Shown here one piece after another: positions 14,968-23,321 of a stretch of 27,963 nt of DNA (positions within the stretch are counted from its first letter, which is position 1; the number at the start of each line of letters is the position of its first letter). The stretch comes from BOKV01 sp041987205. Its GTDB lineage: Bacteria > Pseudomonadota > Alphaproteobacteria > Rhizobiales > Rhizobiaceae. Made by a program: the position numbers and the translations under genes. The stretch is taken from NCBI GenBank assembly GCA_041987205.1, contig JBHIWX010000059.1, forward strand, positions 1-27,963, in the 5' to 3' direction. The notes under the pieces were generated by a model, which saw nothing but the letters and a program-made list of their open reading frames with translations, did not search any database and had not been told where the DNA came from.

Positions 14968-15040
14968 AACCGATTGAGAAGACTGCAAAAACTGATCGAA
15001 GCTTGTAATAGGACCCTTTTTTGTCTAAAGGGCTGCGTGC

Positions 15041-15064
15041 AACTGCCGCTGGGGCAGTTTTTAT
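15041..15064 (+). terminator. Terminator-like hairpin in the mdh leader
   Basis: AACTGCC (15041-15047) pairs with GGCAGTT (15053-15059) around GCTGG, followed by a T-rich tail ending about 15064. A second stem, CCCTTT / AAAGGG (15014-15032), lies just upstream. Only 31 bases separate the tail from the mdh ATG, too few for another full promoter plus leader, so this is either the zapE terminator with a compact mdh promoter or an attenuator in the mdh leader. Confidence 0.65.
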
Positions 15065-15095
15065 TTGAGATATCACGGAAAGGGATGGGTTCCAC

Positions 15096-16058
15096 ATGGC
15101 TCGAAACAAGATCGCGCTGATCGGTTCGGGAATGATCGGCGGCACACTCGCGCATCTGGCGGGTCTGAAGGAACTCGGCGACATCGTGATGTTCGACATC
15201 GCCGAAGGACTGCCGCAGGGCAAGGCCCTCGATCTGGCGGAATCCTCTCCCATCGACGGTTTCGACTCGCGCCTGTCGGGCACGCAGAGCTACGAAGCCA
15301 TCCGCGATGCCGATGTGTGCATCGTCACCGCCGGCATCGCCCGCAAGCCGGGCATGAGCCGCGACGACCTTCTCGGCACCAATCTGAAAGTGATGGAACA
15401 GGTCGGCGCCGGCATCAAGAAATACGCGCCGGGCGCCTTCGTCATCTGCATCACCAACCCGCTCGACGCGATGGTCTGGGCGCTGCAGAAATTCTCCGGC
15501 CTGCCGAAGAACATGGTGGTCGGCATGGCCGGCGTGCTCGACTCTGCGCGTTTCCGCTATTTCCTGGCCGAGGAGTTCAATGTTTCGGTCGAGGACGTGA
15601 CCGCGTTCGTGCTCGGCGGCCATGGCGACAGCATGGTGCCGCTGGTGCGCTACTCCACGGTTGCCGGCATTCCGCTGCCCGACCTCGTCAAGATGGGCTG
15701 GACCAGCAAGTCCAAGATCGACGAGATCGTCGACCGCACCCGCAAGGGCGGCGGTGAGATCGTGGCGCTGCTCAAGACCGGCTCGGCCTATTACGCGCCG
15801 GCAGCCTCGGCGATCGCGATGGCCGAGAGCTATCTGAAAGACAAGAAGCGCGTGCTGCCCTGCGCGGCCTCGCTCAAGGGCGAATACGGCATCAAGGATC
15901 TCTATGTCGGCGTGCCGACGGTGATCGGCGGCAATGGCGTCGAGCGCATCATCGAGATCGACATGAACCGGACGGAGAAGAAGATGTTCGACAGTTCGGT
16001 GGATGCCGTCGTCGAACTCTGCGACGCCTGCAAGGGCATTGCGCCGAACTTGAAATAA
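15096..16058 (+). CDS. mdh: Malate dehydrogenase (NAD-dependent)
   Basis: Oxidises malate to oxaloacetate in the TCA cycle. The 320-residue sequence is of the LDH-like MDH type found in alphaproteobacteria. Seen: GSGMIGGT NAD loop (10-17), Asp34 for NAD preference, substrate Arg83 and Arg89 (IARKPGMSRDD), ITNPLDAM (119-126), Arg152, and catalytic His176 in GGHGDSM. Start ATG 15096 has a GGAAAGGG run 11-18 bases upstream. It leads the mdh-sucCDAB cluster, an operon described in Rhizobium leguminosarum; a hairpin with a T-tract just before it may control expression of the whole set. Confidence 0.97.
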   Translation: MARNKIALIGSGMIGGTLAHLAGLKELGDIVMFDIAEGLPQGKALDLAESSPIDGFDSRLSGTQSYEAIRDADVCIVTAGIARKPGMSRDDLLGTNLKVMEQVGAGIKKYAPGAFVICITNPLDAMVWALQKFSGLPKNMVVGMAGVLDSARFRYFLAEEFNVSVEDVTAFVLGGHGDSMVPLVRYSTVAGIPLPDLVKMGWTSKSKIDEIVDRTRKGGGEIVALLKTGSAYYAPAASAIAMAESYLKDKKRVLPCAASLKGEYGIKDLYVGVPTVIGGNGVERIIEIDMNRTEKKMFDSSVDAVVELCDACKGIAPNLK

Positions 16059-16069
16059 GGGCTGACACC

Positions 16070-16090
16070 GGTCGGCCCGCGTGGCCGGCC
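16070..16090 (+). repeat. GC-rich hairpin between mdh and sucC
   Basis: GGTCGGCC-CGCGT-GGCCGGCC folds into an 8-base stem with one G-U pair in the 86-base mdh-sucC gap. There is no T-tract, so an RNA stability or processing hairpin is likelier than a terminator. Confidence 0.45.
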
Positions 16091-16144
16091 CGAAGTGACG
16101 GGCGCGGCCGGGTTCCACCCTTCCGCGATCAGGAAGGACAGGCA

Positions 16145-17341
16145 ATGAATATCCATGAGTACCAGGCCAAGCGGCTGCTCCACGGTTATGGCGCACCGGT
16201 GGCTTCGGGCGTGGCGGTCTATTCGGCCGATCAGGCCGAGGAATGGGCGGCGAAGCTGCCGGGACCGCTCTATGTGGTCAAGAGCCAGATCCACGCCGGC
16301 GGGCGCGGCAAGGGCAAGTTCAAGGAACTGGGCGAGGACTCCAAGGGCGGCGTGCGGCTGGCACATTCGATCGAGGAAGTGGTCGAAAACGTCAAGGAAA
16401 TGCTCGGCTCCACGCTGGTGACCAAGCAGACCGGCCCGGCCGGCAAGCAGGTCAACCGGCTCTATCTGGAAGACGGCGCCGACATCGAGCGCGAGCTCTA
16501 TCTCTCCATTCTCGTGGATCGCAGCTCCGGCAAGGCGGCCTTCGTCGTCTCGACCGAGGGCGGCATGGACATCGAGGCGGTGGCCGAGGAAACGCCGGAC
16601 AAGATCCTGACGCTGGCCATCGACCCGGTAAAGGGCGTGACCAAGGCGAACGCCACCAAGATCTGCGACGCGCTGGAGCTGAAGGGCGATGCCAAGAAGG
16701 ACGGCCTTGCGCTGTTCCCGATCCTCTACCAGGCGTTCACCGAGAAGGACATGAGCCTTCTGGAGGTCAATCCGCTGATCGTCATGAAGGACGGCCATCT
16801 GCGCGTCCTCGACGCCAAGGTTTCCTTCGACAACAATGCGCTGTTCCGTCATCCCGACATCATGGAGCTGCGCGACGAGACCGAAGAAGACCCCAAGGAG
16901 ATCGAGGCTTCCAAATACGATCTCTCCTATGTGGCGCTCGACGGCAATATCGGCTGCATGGTCAACGGCGCGGGCCTCGCCATGGCGACGATGGACATCG
17001 TCAAGCTGTATGGCGCCGAGCCGGCCAACTTCCTCGATGTCGGCGGCGGCGCGTCCAAGGAGAAAGTGGCGGCAGCCTTCAAGATCATCACCGCCGACCC
17101 GAACGTTAAAGGCATTCTCGTCAACATCTTCGGCGGCATCATGCGCTGCGACGTCATCGCCGAAGGCGTGGTCGCGGCGGTCAAGGAGGTCGGCCTCGAA
17201 GTGCCGCTGGTCGTGCGACTGGAAGGCACCAATGTCGATCTCGGCAAGCAGATCATCAATGAATCCGGCCTCAACGTGATTGCGGCCGACGATCTCGACG
17301 ACGCGGCACAGAAGATCGTCGCCGCGGTGAAGGAGGGCTGA
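16145..17341 (+). CDS. sucC: Succinyl-CoA synthetase beta subunit (ADP-forming)
   Basis: SucC, the ATP-grasp subunit, binds nucleotide and succinate and works with SucD to convert succinyl-CoA to succinate with ATP formation. It is 398 residues, standard length. It begins MNIHEYQAKRLLHGYG; the ATP-grasp domain includes KSQIHAGGRGKGKFKE (residues 54-69), the metal/nucleotide region LLEVNPLIV, and the C-terminal CoA-ligase domain LDVGGGASKEKV with NIFGGIMRCDVIAEG. Start ATG 16145 is preceded by AGGAAGGACAGGC. The sucD ribosome site lies inside its last codons, so the two subunits are translationally linked. Confidence 0.98.
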   Translation: MNIHEYQAKRLLHGYGAPVASGVAVYSADQAEEWAAKLPGPLYVVKSQIHAGGRGKGKFKELGEDSKGGVRLAHSIEEVVENVKEMLGSTLVTKQTGPAGKQVNRLYLEDGADIERELYLSILVDRSSGKAAFVVSTEGGMDIEAVAEETPDKILTLAIDPVKGVTKANATKICDALELKGDAKKDGLALFPILYQAFTEKDMSLLEVNPLIVMKDGHLRVLDAKVSFDNNALFRHPDIMELRDETEEDPKEIEASKYDLSYVALDGNIGCMVNGAGLAMATMDIVKLYGAEPANFLDVGGGASKEKVAAAFKIITADPNVKGILVNIFGGIMRCDVIAEGVVAAVKEVGLEVPLVVRLEGTNVDLGKQIINESGLNVIAADDLDDAAQKIVAAVKEG

Positions 17342-17345
17342 ACCA

Positions 17346-18260
17346 GTGTCCATTCTCGTCAACAAGGACACGAAAGTCCTCGTACAAGGCCTGACCGGCA
17401 AGACCGGCACCTTCCACACCGAACAGGCGCTCGCCTATTTCGGCACCAAGATGGTCGGCGGCATCCACCCGAAGAAGGGCGGAGAGACCTGGACCGCGGA
17501 AAACGGCGATGCCAAGGGTACCGAACTGCCGATTTTCGCTTCGGTCGCCGAAGCGAAGAAGGCGACCGGGGCCGATGCTTCCGTCGTCTATGTGCCGCCG
17601 GCGGGTGCTGCCGAAGCCATCATCGAGGCGATCGAGGCGGAAATTCCGTTCATCGTCTGCATCACCGAGGGCATTCCGGTGCTCGACATGGTGAAAGTGA
17701 AGGCGAAGCTCGACAAGTCGAAGTCGCGCCTGCTCGGACCGAATTGCCCGGGCGTGCTGACACCGGAAGAATGCAAGATCGGCATCATGCCGGGTTCGAT
17801 ATTCAAGGACGGCCATGTCGGCATCGTGTCGCGTTCCGGTACGCTGACCTATGAGGCGGTCTACCAGACCACGCAGGCGGGCCTCGGCCAGTCGACGGCG
17901 GTCGGCATCGGCGGCGACCCGGTCAAGGGCACCGAGTTCATCGACATCCTCGAAATGTTCCTGGCCGACGACGATACGCATTCGATCATCATGATCGGCG
18001 AGATCGGCGGTTCGGCCGAGGAAGACGCGGCCCAGTTCATCGCCGACGAGGCGAAGAAGGGCCGCTCCAAGCCGATGGCAGGCTTCATCGCCGGTCGCAC
18101 GGCGCCTCCGGGACGGACCATGGGCCATGCCGGCGCGGTCATTTCCGGCGGCAAGGGCGGCGCGGAAGACAAGATCGAGGCCATGGAAGCGGCCGGCATC
18201 AAGGTTTCGGATTCCCCGGCCAAGCTGGGCGAAACGCTGATGGCGGTGCTCAAGGGCTGA
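17346..18260 (+). CDS. sucD: Succinyl-CoA synthetase alpha subunit
   Basis: SucD binds CoA and carries the phosphohistidine intermediate. It is 304 residues. The N-terminal Rossmann CoA domain reads LVQGLTGKTGTFHTEQAL (12-29), followed by GPNCPG (131-136), and the active His261 lies in RTMGHAGAVISGGKG. Start is GTG 17346 with a strong AGGAGG at 17331-17336, 9 bases upstream and overlapping the end of sucC. The next gene, sucA, follows after 155 bases. Confidence 0.98.
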   Translation: MSILVNKDTKVLVQGLTGKTGTFHTEQALAYFGTKMVGGIHPKKGGETWTAENGDAKGTELPIFASVAEAKKATGADASVVYVPPAGAAEAIIEAIEAEIPFIVCITEGIPVLDMVKVKAKLDKSKSRLLGPNCPGVLTPEECKIGIMPGSIFKDGHVGIVSRSGTLTYEAVYQTTQAGLGQSTAVGIGGDPVKGTEFIDILEMFLADDDTHSIIMIGEIGGSAEEDAAQFIADEAKKGRSKPMAGFIAGRTAPPGRTMGHAGAVISGGKGGAEDKIEAMEAAGIKVSDSPAKLGETLMAVLKG

Positions 18261-18280
18261 GACGACACGACATGGCGGCA

Positions 18281-18302
18281 ACCGGCGAACCATAACGCCG
18301 GT
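18281..18302 (+). repeat. Hairpin in the sucD-sucA gap
   Basis: ACCGGCG (18281-18287) and CGCCGGT (18296-18302) form a perfect 7-base stem around an 8-base loop. No T-tract follows, so it is not a classic terminator; partial attenuation or mRNA processing between sucCD and sucAB is possible. Confidence 0.45.
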
Positions 18303-18415
18303 GCCGGACGGGGCGGCATCTAGCCGGCCGCAAGGCCGAAGAGGAAACGGCAGGGATCGTGTTGACGCGCGGTCCCGAACCAAGGAGGCGGGTCGACACC
18401 CCCGCGAGACGAGCC

Positions 18416-21400
18416 ATGGCGCGTCAGTCTGAAAACGAGGCTTTCGAACTTACTTCCTTCCTCTATGGCGGCAATGCCGGCTATGTCGAGGAACTGCATG
18501 CCCGCTATCTCGACAATCCCAATTCGGTCAGTACCGACTGGCAGGAGTTCTTCGCCGGTCTGAAGGACAATGACGAGGACGTCCGGGCCAATGCCCGCGG
18601 CGCCTCGTGGAAGCGCGCGAACTGGCCGATCGCGGCCAATGGCGAGATGGTCTCGGCGCTCGATGGCGACTGGGGCGCGATCGAAAAGCATCTCGGCGAC
18701 AAGGTCAAGCAACGCGCGCAGGGCAAGGGTGTCGAGATCTCGCAGGAAGAGATCAACCGGGCGACGCGCGATTCGGTACGCGCGATCATGATGATCCGCG
18801 CGTTTCGCATGCGCGGCCATCTGCACGCCAATCTCGATCCGCTGAACCTCGCCCAGGAAAAGGACGACTTCAACGAGTTGTCGCCGGAGAATTACGGCTT
18901 CACCGAAGCCGACATGGATCGGCCGATCTTCATCGACCACGTTCTGGGTCTGGAGACGGCGACTGTCCGCCAGATGCTGGACATCCTGAAGCGGACCTAT
19001 TGCTCGACGCTGGGCGTCGAGTTCATGCACATCTCCAACCCGACCGAGAAGTCGTGGATCCAGGAGCGCATCGAGGGTCCTGACAAGGGCGTTGCCTTCA
19101 CCGAGATGGGCAAGAAGGCGATCCTGCAGAAGCTGATCGAGGCGGAAGGCTTCGAACAGTTCATCGACGTCAAGTACAAGGGCACCAAGCGCTTCGGCCT
19201 CGACGGCGGAGAATCGCTGATTCCCGCGCTCGAGCAGATCATCAAGCGCGGCGGCAATATGGGGCTGGAGGAGATCGTCTTCGGCATGGCCCATCGCGGC
19301 CGCCTCAACGTGCTCAGCCAGGTGATGGGAAAGCCGCACCGGGCGATCTTCCACGAGTTCAAGGGCGGTTCCTACACGCCGGACGATGTCGAGGGTTCGG
19401 GCGACGTCAAGTATCATCTGGGCGCCTCGTCGGACCGCGAGTTCGACGGCAACAAGGTGCACCTTTCGCTGACCGCCAACCCTTCTCATCTGGAGATCGT
19501 CAATCCGGTGGTGATGGGCAAGGCGCGCGCCAAGCAGGATCTCGGCGCGGAAGTCCACGAAGGCGACATCGTGCCGCTGCGCGAGCGCGTGAAGATCATG
19601 CCGCTGCTGCTGCATGGCGATGCCGCGTTCGCCGGCCAGGGTGTGGTCGCCGAATGCCTCGGCCTGTCGGGGCTGCGCGGCCACCGCGTGGCGGGCACGG
19701 TGCATTTCATCATCAACAACCAGATCGGTTTCACGACCAACCCGCATTTCTCGCGTTCCTCGCCCTATCCGTCGGACGTGGCGAAGATGATCGAGGCGCC
19801 GATCTTCCACGTAAACGGCGACGACCCGGAAGCGGTGGTCTATGCGGCGAAGGTCGCGACCGAATTCCGCATGCTGTTCCACAAGCCGGTCGTCATCGAC
19901 ATGTTCTGCTACCGGCGCTACGGCCACAATGAGGGCGACGAGCCGGCGTTCACGCAGCCGATCATGTATCGGCGCATCCGGTCGCATCCGACGACGCTGC
20001 AGATCTACTCCGAGAAGCTGGTCAAGGAAGGCCTCGTCACCGAGGACGAGGTCAACCAGATGAAGGCCGAATGGCGCGAGAATCTGGAGGCGGAATTCGA
20101 GTCCGGCCAGAACTATCGCCCGAACAAGGCCGACTGGCTGGACGGGCAGTGGAGCGGCATGAAGGTCGCCGATTCGGCCGACGAACAACGCCGCGGCAAG
20201 ACCTCGGTGCCGGTCAAGGCGCTGAAGGAGATCGGCAAGAAGCTGACTACCGTGCCGCAGGCTTTCCATATCCACCGCACGATCCAGCGTTTCCTCGACA
20301 ACCGCCGCACCATGATCGAGACGGGTGAGGGCATCGACTGGGCGATGGGCGAGGCGATGGCGTTCGCGTCGCTGTGCCTCGACGGCCACAAGGTCCGCCT
20401 GTCGGGTCAGGACAGCGAGCGCGGCACCTTCTCGCAGCGCCATTCCGTGCTCTACGACCAGGAGACCGAGGAACGCTACATTCCGCTGTCGAACCTGTCG
20501 CCGGATCAGGAGCGCTACGAGGTCATCAACTCGATGCTGTCGGAAGAGGCCGTGCTCGGCTTCGAATACGGCTATTCGCTGGCGCGTCCGGACGCGCTGA
20601 CGCTGTGGGAAGCGCAGTTCGGCGATTTCGCCAATGGCGCGCAGGTCGTGTTCGACCAGTTCATCTCGTCGGGCGAGCGCAAATGGCTCAGAATGTCGGG
20701 CCTCGTCTGCCTGCTGCCGCATGGCTATGAGGGCCAGGGCCCGGAGCATTCCTCGGCACGGCTGGAGCGCTGGCTGCAAATGTGCGCCGAGGACAACATG
20801 CAGGTCGCCTATTGCACGACGCCGGCCAATTATTTCCACATCCTGCGCCGGCAGATGAAGCGAGACTTCCGCAAGCCGCTGATCCTGATGACGCCGAAAT
20901 CGCTGCTGCGCCACAAGCGGGCGGTTTCCTCGCTCGCGGAATTCTCCGGCAATTCGACCTTCCACCGGCTGCTGTGGGACGACGCGGAGTATCTCAAGGA
21001 CCAGAAGATCAAGCTGGTGAAGGACAACAAGATCCGGCGCGTCGTGCTGTGTTCGGGCAAGGTCTATTACGATCTCTACGAGGAGCGCGAGAAGCGCGGG
21101 ATCGACGACATCTACATCCTGCGCGTCGAGCAGCTCTATCCGTTCCCGGCCAAGGCGCTGATCACCGAATTGTCGCGCTTCAAGAACGCGGAATGGGTCT
21201 GGTGCCAGGAAGAGCCCAAGAACATGGGTGCCTGGAGCTTTATCGAGCCCTATCTGGAATGGGTGTTCGCCCATATCAACGCCAAGAACAAGCGCAGCCG
21301 CTATGCCGGACGTCCCGCGGCGGCCTCACCGGCCACGGGGCTGATGTCGAAGCATATGGCGCAACTCGACGCATTCATGGAAGACGCACTGGGCGGCTGA
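18416..21400 (+). CDS. sucA: 2-oxoglutarate dehydrogenase E1 component
   Basis: SucA is the thiamine-diphosphate decarboxylase of the 2-oxoglutarate dehydrogenase complex. It is 994 residues, as in other Rhizobiales. The N-terminal E2-binding segment is ELTSFLYGGNAGYVEELHARY; GMAHRGRLNVL contains the conserved active-site His; the ThDP/Mg motif runs from GDAAFAGQG (from residue 401) to NNQIGF (434-439). The C-terminal transketolase-like domain has RGTFSQRH and LPHGYEGQGPEHSSARLER. I chose ATG 18416, which gives the usual MARQSENEAFELTSFL start. The frame opens earlier (GTG 18359) but that part is not family-like. A full AAGGAGG lies 28 bases before the ATG, oddly far. Confidence 0.97.
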   Translation: MARQSENEAFELTSFLYGGNAGYVEELHARYLDNPNSVSTDWQEFFAGLKDNDEDVRANARGASWKRANWPIAANGEMVSALDGDWGAIEKHLGDKVKQRAQGKGVEISQEEINRATRDSVRAIMMIRAFRMRGHLHANLDPLNLAQEKDDFNELSPENYGFTEADMDRPIFIDHVLGLETATVRQMLDILKRTYCSTLGVEFMHISNPTEKSWIQERIEGPDKGVAFTEMGKKAILQKLIEAEGFEQFIDVKYKGTKRFGLDGGESLIPALEQIIKRGGNMGLEEIVFGMAHRGRLNVLSQVMGKPHRAIFHEFKGGSYTPDDVEGSGDVKYHLGASSDREFDGNKVHLSLTANPSHLEIVNPVVMGKARAKQDLGAEVHEGDIVPLRERVKIMPLLLHGDAAFAGQGVVAECLGLSGLRGHRVAGTVHFIINNQIGFTTNPHFSRSSPYPSDVAKMIEAPIFHVNGDDPEAVVYAAKVATEFRMLFHKPVVIDMFCYRRYGHNEGDEPAFTQPIMYRRIRSHPTTLQIYSEKLVKEGLVTEDEVNQMKAEWRENLEAEFESGQNYRPNKADWLDGQWSGMKVADSADEQRRGKTSVPVKALKEIGKKLTTVPQAFHIHRTIQRFLDNRRTMIETGEGIDWAMGEAMAFASLCLDGHKVRLSGQDSERGTFSQRHSVLYDQETEERYIPLSNLSPDQERYEVINSMLSEEAVLGFEYGYSLARPDALTLWEAQFGDFANGAQVVFDQFISSGERKWLRMSGLVCLLPHGYEGQGPEHSSARLERWLQMCAEDNMQVAYCTTPANYFHILRRQMKRDFRKPLILMTPKSLLRHKRAVSSLAEFSGNSTFHRLLWDDAEYLKDQKIKLVKDNKIRRVVLCSGKVYYDLYEEREKRGIDDIYILRVEQLYPFPAKALITELSRFKNAEWVWCQEEPKNMGAWSFIEPYLEWVFAHINAKNKRSRYAGRPAAASPATGLMSKHMAQLDAFMEDALGG

Positions 21401-21446
21401 GTGCCCGTCCGGACAGAAAAGATTTAGCAAGGAAGATGAACTGACC

Positions 21447-22691
21447 ATGGCTACCGAAATCCGCGTGCCGACCCTTGGCGAATCGGTCACTGAGGCGATG
21501 ATCGGAAAATGGCTGAAGCAGCCGGGCGAAGCCGTCGCCGTCGACGAGCCGCTGGTCGAACTGGAGACCGACAAGGTCTCCGTCGAGGTGCCGGCGCCCG
21601 CCGCAGGCGCGCTCGTCGAACTCCTCGCCCAGGAAGGCGACACCGTCGAAGTGGGTGCGTTGATCGCCCAGTTCGAGGAAGGCGCAGGCGGCGCCAAGAA
21701 GGCCGAGGCGCCGAAGGAGGAAGCCTCCAAGAAGGAGGATGCTCCGAAGAAGGAAGAGGCTTCGAAGACGGAAGAGGCCGGGGCCGCGCCGGCCAAGGCA
21801 TCGGACGGCGACATGCCGCCGGCGCCCTCGGCACAGAAGATGATGGCCGAAAAGGGCGTCGATGCCGGGAGCGTCGAAGGTTCGGGCAAGCGCGGACAGG
21901 TGCTCAAGGAAGACGTGATGCGCGCGGTTTCCTCGTCCGCATCCGCGCCGGCACCGAAGGCGGCACGCGCGCCCTTATCCGAGGATGACGCGGTGCGCGA
22001 AGAGCGCGTGCGCATGACCAAGTTGCGCCAGACCATCGCGCGGCGGCTGAAGGACGCGCAGAACTCGGCGGCGATGCTGACCACCTTCAACGAGGTGGAC
22101 ATGACGGCCGTCATGGAGATGCGCAAGAAGTACAAGGATCTGTTCGAGAAGAAGCACGACGTGAAGCTGGGCTTCATGGGCTTCTTCACCAAGGCGGTGA
22201 CGCATGCGCTCACCGACGTTCCGGCGGTCAATGCCGAGATCGACGGTACCGATATCATCTACAAGAACTACGCGCATATCGGCGTCGCTGTCGGTACCGA
22301 CAAGGGCCTCGTCGTGCCGGTGGTGCGCGATGCCGACCGGATGGGCATTGCCGAGATCGAGAAGGAGATCGGCCGGCTCGGCAAGCTGGCGCGTGACGGC
22401 CAGCTCTCGCTCGCCGACATGCAGGGCGGCACCTTCACCATCTCCAATGGCGGCGTCTACGGCTCGCTGATGTCGACGCCGATCCTCAACGCACCGCAGT
22501 CGGGCATTCTCGGCATGCACAAGATCCAGGAGCGGCCGATGGTCGTCGGCGGCCAGATCGTGATCCGGCCGATGATGTATCTGGCGCTGAGCTACGATCA
22601 CCGCATCGTCGACGGCAAGGAAGCGGTGACCTTCCTGGTGCGCATCAAGGAGAGCCTGGAAGACCCCGAACGCCTGGTGCTCGATCTCTAG
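21447..22691 (+). CDS. sucB: Dihydrolipoamide succinyltransferase E2 component
   Basis: SucB forms the core of the 2-oxoglutarate dehydrogenase complex and transfers succinyl from lipoamide to CoA. In 414 residues: one lipoyl domain (1-75) with Lys43 in ELETDKVSVEV, a Lys/Glu/Ala linker (about 76-115) built of tandem hexapeptides, the peripheral subunit-binding domain (about 117-155, APSAQKMMAEKGVD), and the catalytic domain ending SYDHRIVDG with His385 and Asp389. Start ATG 21447 follows AAGGAAG by 12 bases. It lies 46 bases after sucA, and a LysE-type gene follows 12 bases on. Confidence 0.98.
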   Translation: MATEIRVPTLGESVTEAMIGKWLKQPGEAVAVDEPLVELETDKVSVEVPAPAAGALVELLAQEGDTVEVGALIAQFEEGAGGAKKAEAPKEEASKKEDAPKKEEASKTEEAGAAPAKASDGDMPPAPSAQKMMAEKGVDAGSVEGSGKRGQVLKEDVMRAVSSSASAPAPKAARAPLSEDDAVREERVRMTKLRQTIARRLKDAQNSAAMLTTFNEVDMTAVMEMRKKYKDLFEKKHDVKLGFMGFFTKAVTHALTDVPAVNAEIDGTDIIYKNYAHIGVAVGTDKGLVVPVVRDADRMGIAEIEKEIGRLGKLARDGQLSLADMQGGTFTISNGGVYGSLMSTPILNAPQSGILGMHKIQERPMVVGGQIVIRPMMYLALSYDHRIVDGKEAVTFLVRIKESLEDPERLVLDL

Positions 22692-22703
22692 GACCGAAAC
22701 GCC

Positions 22704-23321
22704 ATGACGCTTTCCCCGGAATATCTCGTCACCGCGCTGATCGTGGTGCTGATTCCGGGGACCGGCGTCATCTACACGGTTGCCGTCGGACTGGGGCAGG
22801 GGCGAGCCGCTTCCATTGCCGCCGCCTTCGGCTGCACGCTCGGCATCGTACCGCATCTGATTGCCTCGGCGCTTGGGCTGGCTGCCTTGCTTCATGCCAG
22901 CGCCGTCCTGTTCACCGGGCTCAAATATGCCGGCGCGGCCTATCTGATCTATCTTGCCTGGCAGACGCTCAAGGATCGCGGACCGGTCCGCTTCGACACG
23001 ATTGCCGAGAAGCGATCGCCGCTTCGGCTGATCAGGACCGGCATCCTGCTCAATGTGCTCAACCCGAAACTGTCGGTCTTTTTCCTGGCCTTCCTGCCGC
23101 AATTCGTGTCGGCGGACGGTGAGGGAACGATGGCGCAGATGGCGGAACTGAGCATGGTATTCATGGCGATGACCTTCGTCGTGTTCGTCTTCTATGGCGT
23201 GCTTGCCGCGCAGGCCCGCCGCCAGATCCTGCAGAGCAGGCGGGCCATGGCCTGGATCAGGGGCACGAGCGCCGCCGCCTTCGGCCTGCTCGGCGCAAGA
23301 CTGGCGCTGACCAATGGTTGA
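22704..23321 (+). CDS. LysE/RhtB-family amino-acid exporter
   Basis: A 205-residue inner-membrane protein with about six helices, matching LysE/RhtB exporters in length. Signatures: IPGTGVIYTVAVGLGQGRAAS (about 17-37) and NVLNPKLSVFFLAFLPQF (about 117-134). Substrates in the family are amino acids such as lysine, homoserine or threonine, or small metabolites; none can be assigned here. It starts 12 bases after sucB and overlaps the caspase gene by 8 bases, so it is probably transcribed with the suc operon. From memory the Sinorhizobium sucB-lpdA interval lacks this gene, so it looks like a lineage-specific addition. Confidence 0.9.
   Translation: MTLSPEYLVTALIVVLIPGTGVIYTVAVGLGQGRAASIAAAFGCTLGIVPHLIASALGLAALLHASAVLFTGLKYAGAAYLIYLAWQTLKDRGPVRFDTIAEKRSPLRLIRTGILLNVLNPKLSVFFLAFLPQFVSADGEGTMAQMAELSMVFMAMTFVVFVFYGVLAAQARRQILQSRRAMAWIRGTSAAAFGLLGARLALTNG

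Noticed and set aside
14911..15120. A 69-codon ORF in the mdh leader
   Set aside because: It overlaps zapE's end, runs through the hairpins and into mdh out of frame, and has no ribosome site; no leader-peptide logic such as runs of one amino acid was seen.
18320..21274. A 984-codon open frame on the minus strand across sucA
   Set aside because: It is exactly antisense to sucA, has the odd His/Arg/Asp-rich composition of a shadow frame in GC-rich DNA, and shows no recognisable domain.
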